From: Candidatus Peregrinibacteria bacterium GW2011_GWF2_38_29
GTDB lineage: Bacteria; Patescibacteriota; Gracilibacteria; UBA1369; UBA12463
Length of the DNA: 64,000 nt
Direction of reading: 5' to 3'
NCBI GenBank assembly: GCA_000992695.1
Contig: LBUS01000003.1
Span: 1 to 64,000, forward strand
The notes beneath the pieces were generated by a model. It was not told the DNA's origin, did not search any database, and saw nothing but the letters and a program-made list of their open reading frames with translations. Positions 59,960-64,000 of the stretch are shown here, piece by piece. Numbering within the stretch: position 1 is the first letter of the stretch; each line of letters begins with the position of its first letter. Made by a program: the position numbers and the translations under genes.

Positions 59960-61654
59960 ATGATTAAAGATTGTGGAAAATGTAATGCGAAATTTGAAGT
60001 GACGGATGAAGATCTGCAGTTTTATGTTGCTATATCCCCTTCTTTTGATGGAAAAAAATGTGATTTGCCTGCGCCAACTTTATGTCCCGACTGCAGACAG
60101 CAAAGGCGACTCGCACAATGCAATGAAATTAATTTATATCCGGGAGAATGCTTGATGTGTAAAAAGAAAATGCCGACTTGTCATGCGCCACACATTAAAC
60201 AACCAATTTATTGCCGCGAATGTTGGCATAGTGAAAAATGGGATGCAAGAAGTTTTGGACGAGATTTTAACTTTAATCGACCTTTTTTTGAACAATTTTA
60301 CGAGCTTAGAAAAGCTGTTCCCGCGCTTGCGCTAAACAGCCAAGGAGAATGTGTAAATTCGGATTATATCCATTATGCCGGTTGGTCGAAAAATTCATAT
60401 CTGATAATGCACGCGGATTATTGTGAAAATTGCTATTACGGCTATGGATTCAAGAAAAACCTGTATTGTGTTGATGGATTTTATAATCTTCACTCGGAAC
60501 TTTGCTATGACTGCGTTGATATTTATAAATCCTATGGGCTAACGTGTGCACAAGACTGCACCGCGTGCGCTTCTTCCGCTTTTATACGGGATTGCGTCGG
60601 ATGCAATGATTGCTTTCTTTGTGTGGGGCAAAGAAACGCGAGATTTTGTTTTGAGAATAAACAACTAACTCAAGAAGAGTATAAAGAAAAAATGAAAACT
60701 GTTGATTTTAGCTCGTATAAAAATTATCAGGAATATAAGGCGCGTTTGAATGAAATGGCTAAAAAACATACTTTTAAGGAATATCACGGCACCAATCTGC
60801 ACAATTGCTTTGGCGATTATTTAAAAAACTGCAAAGATTTGAAATATAGTTTTGATTGTGAAGACGTGGAAACCGGAAAATATTGCTATCAGATTGTACT
60901 TGGCGGAAAAAGCTTATATGACGTTTATCAATTTGGAACAAACTTTCAGCTTGGATATGAATGCATTATCTCCGGAGAGAATTCTTATAATATTATGTTT
61001 TCGGATAATGCACAGATGAATTCGTCGGATTTGATTTATTGCTGGTACATGGAAGGATGCAAAAATTGTTTTGGATGCGCCGGAATGAACCACGCCAAAT
61101 ATTGTATTTTTAATAAGCAATATACTGAGGATGAATATAATGCGCTTGTACCGAAAATCATTGAACATATGCGAAAAACCAAGGAGTGGGGTGAATTTTG
61201 GCCGTATAAAATTTCTTTGCATGGATATAACAAAACGAGTGCGCAAATGTATTATCCGCTAGCTCGAGAAGATGCGATTAAACAAGGTTTTAAATGGGAA
61301 GATTATGAAACGCCGGTGCCGGAATTTAGTAAAATTATAAAAGCAAAAGATTTGCCGGATAAAATTCAAGATGTTAAAGATGATATTTTGAATGCGGCTA
61401 TTGAATGCGAAATTACCGGGAAGTTGTTTAAAATTACTGCGCCGGAACTGCAGTTTTATCGTCGAGTTGGCTTGCCTGTTCCAAGGCGAAATTGGATTCA
61501 AAGACATTTTGATCGATTTAATCAAAGAAATCCGAGAAAATTTTGGAATAGAGATTGTGGAAAATGCGGTGGAAAAATAACTACAACTTATGCCCCTGAT
61601 CGTCCGGAAATTGTGTATTGTGAGAACTGTTATATGAAAACGGTGTACAATTGA
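59960..61654 (+). CDS. 40-cysteine zinc-ribbon protein
   Basis: A 564-residue protein with 40 cysteines, mostly in CxxC-type pairs, many alternating with Tyr/Phe (ADYCENCYYGYGFKKNLYC). The N-terminal ribbon (DCGKCNAKFEVTDEDLQFY) is echoed near residue 480 (ECEITGKLFKITAPELQFY), where the second copy has lost a Cys, and a final ribbon (CGKCGG...CENC) closes the protein. No signal peptide. Proteins of this kind recur in CPR genomes, usually as hypothetical; the role is unknown but zinc-stabilised binding of nucleic acid or protein is plausible. nth follows after 3 nt. Confidence 0.85.
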   Translation: MIKDCGKCNAKFEVTDEDLQFYVAISPSFDGKKCDLPAPTLCPDCRQQRRLAQCNEINLYPGECLMCKKKMPTCHAPHIKQPIYCRECWHSEKWDARSFGRDFNFNRPFFEQFYELRKAVPALALNSQGECVNSDYIHYAGWSKNSYLIMHADYCENCYYGYGFKKNLYCVDGFYNLHSELCYDCVDIYKSYGLTCAQDCTACASSAFIRDCVGCNDCFLCVGQRNARFCFENKQLTQEEYKEKMKTVDFSSYKNYQEYKARLNEMAKKHTFKEYHGTNLHNCFGDYLKNCKDLKYSFDCEDVETGKYCYQIVLGGKSLYDVYQFGTNFQLGYECIISGENSYNIMFSDNAQMNSSDLIYCWYMEGCKNCFGCAGMNHAKYCIFNKQYTEDEYNALVPKIIEHMRKTKEWGEFWPYKISLHGYNKTSAQMYYPLAREDAIKQGFKWEDYETPVPEFSKIIKAKDLPDKIQDVKDDILNAAIECEITGKLFKITAPELQFYRRVGLPVPRRNWIQRHFDRFNQRNPRKFWNRDCGKCGGKITTTYAPDRPEIVYCENCYMKTVYN

Positions 61655-61657
61655 GCC

Positions 61658-62278
61658 ATGAATACACAAGAAAAAGCAAAAAAGTTAATAAAGATACTGA
61701 AAAAACTTTATCCTGAGCCTAAAATTGAGCTCAAATACGAAAATCCCATCCAACTTTTGGTTGCTGTGATTTTGTCGGCGCAATGTACGGATAAGCGCGT
61801 GAACATTGTTACTGAGTCACTTTTTAAGAAGTATAAAACAGTTAAGGATTTTGCAAATGCGGATTTAAAAACTCTTGAAAAGGAAATATTTAGCACGGGA
61901 TTTTATAAAAATAAGGCTGGAAATATTATTGGCGCTGCAAAAATGATTGAAGAAAAATTTTGGGGAAAAGTGCCGGAAACAATGGAGGAGCTTGTGAAAT
62001 TACCGGGCGTCGCAAGAAAAACTGCGAATGTCGTTCTCTGGGTTGCCTTTGGGAAAAACGAAGGGGTGACCGTTGATACGCATGTTATTCGACTATCTCA
62101 ACAACTTGGACTCACAAAAGCAAAAACGCCTGAAAAAATCGAGCAAGATTTAATGCAATTGATCCCGCGTGAAAAATGGGGCTGGTTTTCGCTCGCGTTT
62201 GTTCTGACAGGAAGATATATTTCGCCGGCAAACAAAAAATGCACGCTTGAGATGCTGGAAGAGGCTATAGGGAAATGA
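61658..62278 (+). CDS. nth: Endonuclease III lacking the Fe-S cluster
   Basis: Base-excision glycosylase/AP lyase for oxidised pyrimidines, 206 residues. The helix-hairpin-helix (LPGVARKTANVVLWVAFG) with the catalytic Lys, and TVDTHVIRLS with the catalytic Asp, are intact. The usual C-terminal Cys-X6-Cys-X2-Cys-X5-Cys cluster is absent: the end reads GRYISPANKKCTLEMLEE with a single Cys. It is 3 nt downstream of the zinc-ribbon gene and probably co-transcribed. Confidence 0.94.
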   Translation: MNTQEKAKKLIKILKKLYPEPKIELKYENPIQLLVAVILSAQCTDKRVNIVTESLFKKYKTVKDFANADLKTLEKEIFSTGFYKNKAGNIIGAAKMIEEKFWGKVPETMEELVKLPGVARKTANVVLWVAFGKNEGVTVDTHVIRLSQQLGLTKAKTPEKIEQDLMQLIPREKWGWFSLAFVLTGRYISPANKKCTLEMLEEAIGK

Positions 62279-62371
62279 TCAATAATCAATATTCAATTTA
62301 CATTCAATTTACAAATTTCAATTTTTGAATTTTCATTTGAAATCCATCTGTCCTTTGGATTTCATTTGTCA

Positions 62372-62391
62372 TTTGGAACAATTTGGATTTT
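62372..62391 (-). repeat. 20-bp gene-end repeat, copy 3
   Basis: Read on the minus strand AAAATCCAAATTGTTCCAAA, 5 nt after the stop of the bifunctional nuclease gene. CAAAT-rich sequence continues to about 62290. Confidence 0.75.
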
Positions 62392-62396
62392 GACAT

Positions 62397-62915
62397 TTAT
62401 ATATCGGTTCCTTCTTCTTTTTCGCGGGCGATTTTTAAGAGTGCGGCCATGTAATTAATCTCTTTTTTTGTAAATTTTATTTTTGCGCCGATTTGAAATG
62501 GATTGTCTTGCGCAAGCGCATCCATAATTTTGCTATCTACAAACACAGTCGCCTTGGCCTGAAGCGCAAGAGTTATTGCATCTGAAGGACGCGCATCAAT
62601 TTGAATAGGCTTTTCAGAACCGCGTACTTTCACAAAAATTATCGAATAAAAAGTGTTGGTTTCAATTTTGTTTATAATAACTTTTTCGATTTTTCCGCCA
62701 AACTTTTTGATGATATTATCCATGAGTCTGTGCGGAGTTGGTCGATCAAATTTTATTTTTTGCATAACCTCGGCGATTGCCTTTGCTTCTGTTTCGCCAA
62801 TTGAAATCGGTAGAATCCTGTTTGCTTTTTTATCAATAAGAATTATCGCAGGATCACGCACTTTTTGCTCTTCCGCAAGCGCTAAAATCGATATTTTTAT
62901 AAATTTTTTTGCCAT
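62397..62915 (-). CDS. Bifunctional nuclease (DUF151) family protein
   Basis: A 172-residue protein of the BFN/DUF151 family: LPISIGETEAKAIAEVMQKI, and the signature IDARPSDAITLALQAKATVF. Plant and some bacterial members have been reported to cleave DNA and RNA. It follows pyrD on the same strand with only 21 bp between; a TAAAAT box (preceded by GGTG) overlaps the pyrD stop and may give it its own promoter. Confidence 0.88.
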   Translation of the reverse strand: MAKKFIKISILALAEEQKVRDPAIILIDKKANRILPISIGETEAKAIAEVMQKIKFDRPTPHRLMDNIIKKFGGKIEKVIINKIETNTFYSIIFVKVRGSEKPIQIDARPSDAITLALQAKATVFVDSKIMDALAQDNPFQIGAKIKFTKKEINYMAALLKIAREKEEGTDI

Positions 62916-62936
62916 AATTTTTTGCTATTTACGTGC

Positions 62937-64000
62937 CTATTTTACACCAGTACCGACGGCTTGTTTAATATTTTTTAATCCGTCACGTTTGAGAAATTTT
63001 TTAAGTCCGCGATTTATGTCGCCAACCATTTGCGGACCTTCATAAATCATGCCGGTAATCACTTCGATTAAATTTGCGCCAAGTTTAATTTTTAAATATG
63101 CATCTTCAGCTGAAAAAACGCCTCCACTGCCAATTATTATATATTTTCCGCGAGTCTTTTTGTAAATTTCTTGAATCAAAATGTTTGATAAATTTTCCGC
63201 AGGTTTTCCGGATATTCCGCCTTTCATCTCAGGTTTGATTTCGCCCTTCACGACCGGAATTTTCTCCCAACTTTTAGCCAAATTTGCGACAATAAATCCA
63301 CTGATTTTATGTTTATCTGTAACCGCAAGCATCTCATCAATATCGTCCGATGTTAAATCTGATGCGATCTTTAAAAAGATTGGCTTTTTAGCTTTTTCCT
63401 CGTCAATTCTCGCAAGCAATTTATCTAAAGTTTTGGCATCCATATGCGCTGTTTCATGAGACACATTTGGACAACTTATATTAATTACGATAATATCTCC
63501 GAGATCTTTTATTTGTTCAAAACATTCGACGTAATCGTTAATTCCTTTATCGCCGGTTAAAGTTTTGTCGTTTGTTTTTGCGATGTTTATTAAAAGTGGA
63601 ATTCTGAATTTTTTATTTTCTATACGCGTTCGTACTTTTTTTACGCCATCATTCATTAATCCATAATGCACAACCAGAGCTTTTGACTGCGGCAAGCGCC
63701 AAATTCGAGGACGAGGATTACCCTTGCTTGGATTATTTGTGATTGAGCCGATTTCCATAAATCCAAATCCAACATCAGGCATAATTGATGAAGTTTCTCC
63801 ATTTTTATCATATCCGCCGCCAAGCCCAATTGGATTTTTAAATTCAATGCCAAGAATTTTTTGCTCAAGCATTGAACTTTCATAATAAAAAAATCTTCGC
63901 GTGAGTTTTCGCGTTACGTTAAAGCTCCCGAGCACACCACCAACTTCTACGAACAAGCGATGAATGCTTTCCGGATCAAACTTAAAAAGAATCGGACGAA
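62937..64000 (-). CDS. pyrD: Dihydroorotate dehydrogenase, 5' end beyond window
   Basis: FMN enzyme of pyrimidine synthesis. The frame stays open to the right edge, reading RPILFKFDPESIHRLF before the TTG that opens the longest complete frame. That is the normal N-terminal helical region of class 2 (quinone-linked) enzymes, so the gene continues past 64000. NPIGLGGGYDKNGE, GSITNNP and IIIGSGGVFSAEDAY are FMN/orotate motifs. The catalytic base lies in INISCPNVS: Cys, as in class 1, where class 2 enzymes have Ser. It is thus a class 2-like protein with a class 1-like base. Membrane association is inferred. Confidence 0.93.
   Translation of the reverse strand, partial: RPILFKFDPESIHRLFVEVGGVLGSFNVTRKLTRRFFYYESSMLEQKILGIEFKNPIGLGGGYDKNGETSSIMPDVGFGFMEIGSITNNPSKGNPRPRIWRLPQSKALVVHYGLMNDGVKKVRTRIENKKFRIPLLINIAKTNDKTLTGDKGINDYVECFEQIKDLGDIIVINISCPNVSHETAHMDAKTLDKLLARIDEEKAKKPIFLKIASDLTSDDIDEMLAVTDKHKISGFIVANLAKSWEKIPVVKGEIKPEMKGGISGKPAENLSNILIQEIYKKTRGKYIIIGSGGVFSAEDAYLKIKLGANLIEVITGMIYEGPQMVGDINRGLKKFLKRDGLKNIKQAVGTGVK

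Noticed and set aside
62937-63956. Complete pyrD starting at the TTG at 63956
   Set aside because: The frame continues to the window edge with residues conserved in class 2 enzymes, so the true start lies outside the window.
1-64000. UGA recoding to glycine as in Gracilibacteria
   Set aside because: Several conserved genes end in TGA at the expected length (proS, nth, the TraG-like gene), and no frame needs TGA read-through.

Overview
This 64 kb window looks like chromosome from a candidate phyla radiation (Patescibacteria) genome; a Peregrinibacteria-like lineage is my best guess. The reasons are an AT-rich, gene-dense layout, housekeeping genes mixed with many large proteins I cannot name, a 40-cysteine zinc-ribbon protein and a TraG/TraD-like ATPase of kinds common in this group, short enzyme versions that have lost family domains (ProRS without its editing insert, endonuclease III without its iron-sulfur cluster), and surface chemistry based on SLH domains plus a CsaB-like pyruvyltransferase. 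TGA is an ordinary stop here (for example at the ends of proS, nth and the TraG-like gene), which argues against the Gly-UGA lineages Gracilibacteria and Absconditabacteria. No rRNA gene is present, so the placement stays an inference.

Layout. 0-9.3 kb: the tail of a transposase at the left edge, tRNA-Leu, a giant divergent sigma-70 factor (minus), dnaE and aspS, an orphan gene, and a 114-nt tRNA-like RNA with a terminator. 9.3-17.2 kb: TraG/TraD-like ATPase, a 3D-domain/peptidoglycan-binding protein, a TsaE-HD fusion, and an M23 peptidase with three SLH domains. 17.2-23.4 kb: HepT/MntA toxin-antitoxin pair, tRNA-Arg, two orphan genes (265 and 1154 codons) and a divergent methyltransferase. 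23.4-39.8 kb: PH-domain protein, ruvB, CIRCE-controlled clpC, rpsA, a UvrD-like helicase-nuclease, a candidate ncRNA, rmuC, infB, proS, rfbD, rfbA. 39.8-47.1 kb (minus): lipoprotein, coiled-coil exported protein, csaB, rnhB, rplS, a winged-helix regulator with repeated operators, an exported protein under a long palindromic operator, and tig. 47.2-53.5 kb: two orphan giants flanking a small helical protein, then a secreted zincin. 53.5-64 kb: tRNA-His, DUF763, rpmA, SLT transglycosylase, a second M23 peptidase, the zinc-ribbon protein, nth, bifunctional nuclease, and pyrD running off the right edge.

Functional threads. Several proteins act on the cell wall (3D/PG-binding, two M23 peptidases, SLT). 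CsaB probably pyruvylates the wall polymer that the SLH domains bind. Translation and tRNA functions form a second cluster (aspS, proS, infB, rpsA, rplS, rpmA, tsaE).

Expression signals are distinctive. Nearly every recognisable promoter has a TG-extended -10 box. At ten genes the -10 box lies only 6-8 nt before the start codon, which predicts leaderless mRNAs. Other genes have short A-rich leaders without a Shine-Dalgarno motif. These geometries were used to move several starts downstream of the longest reading frame.
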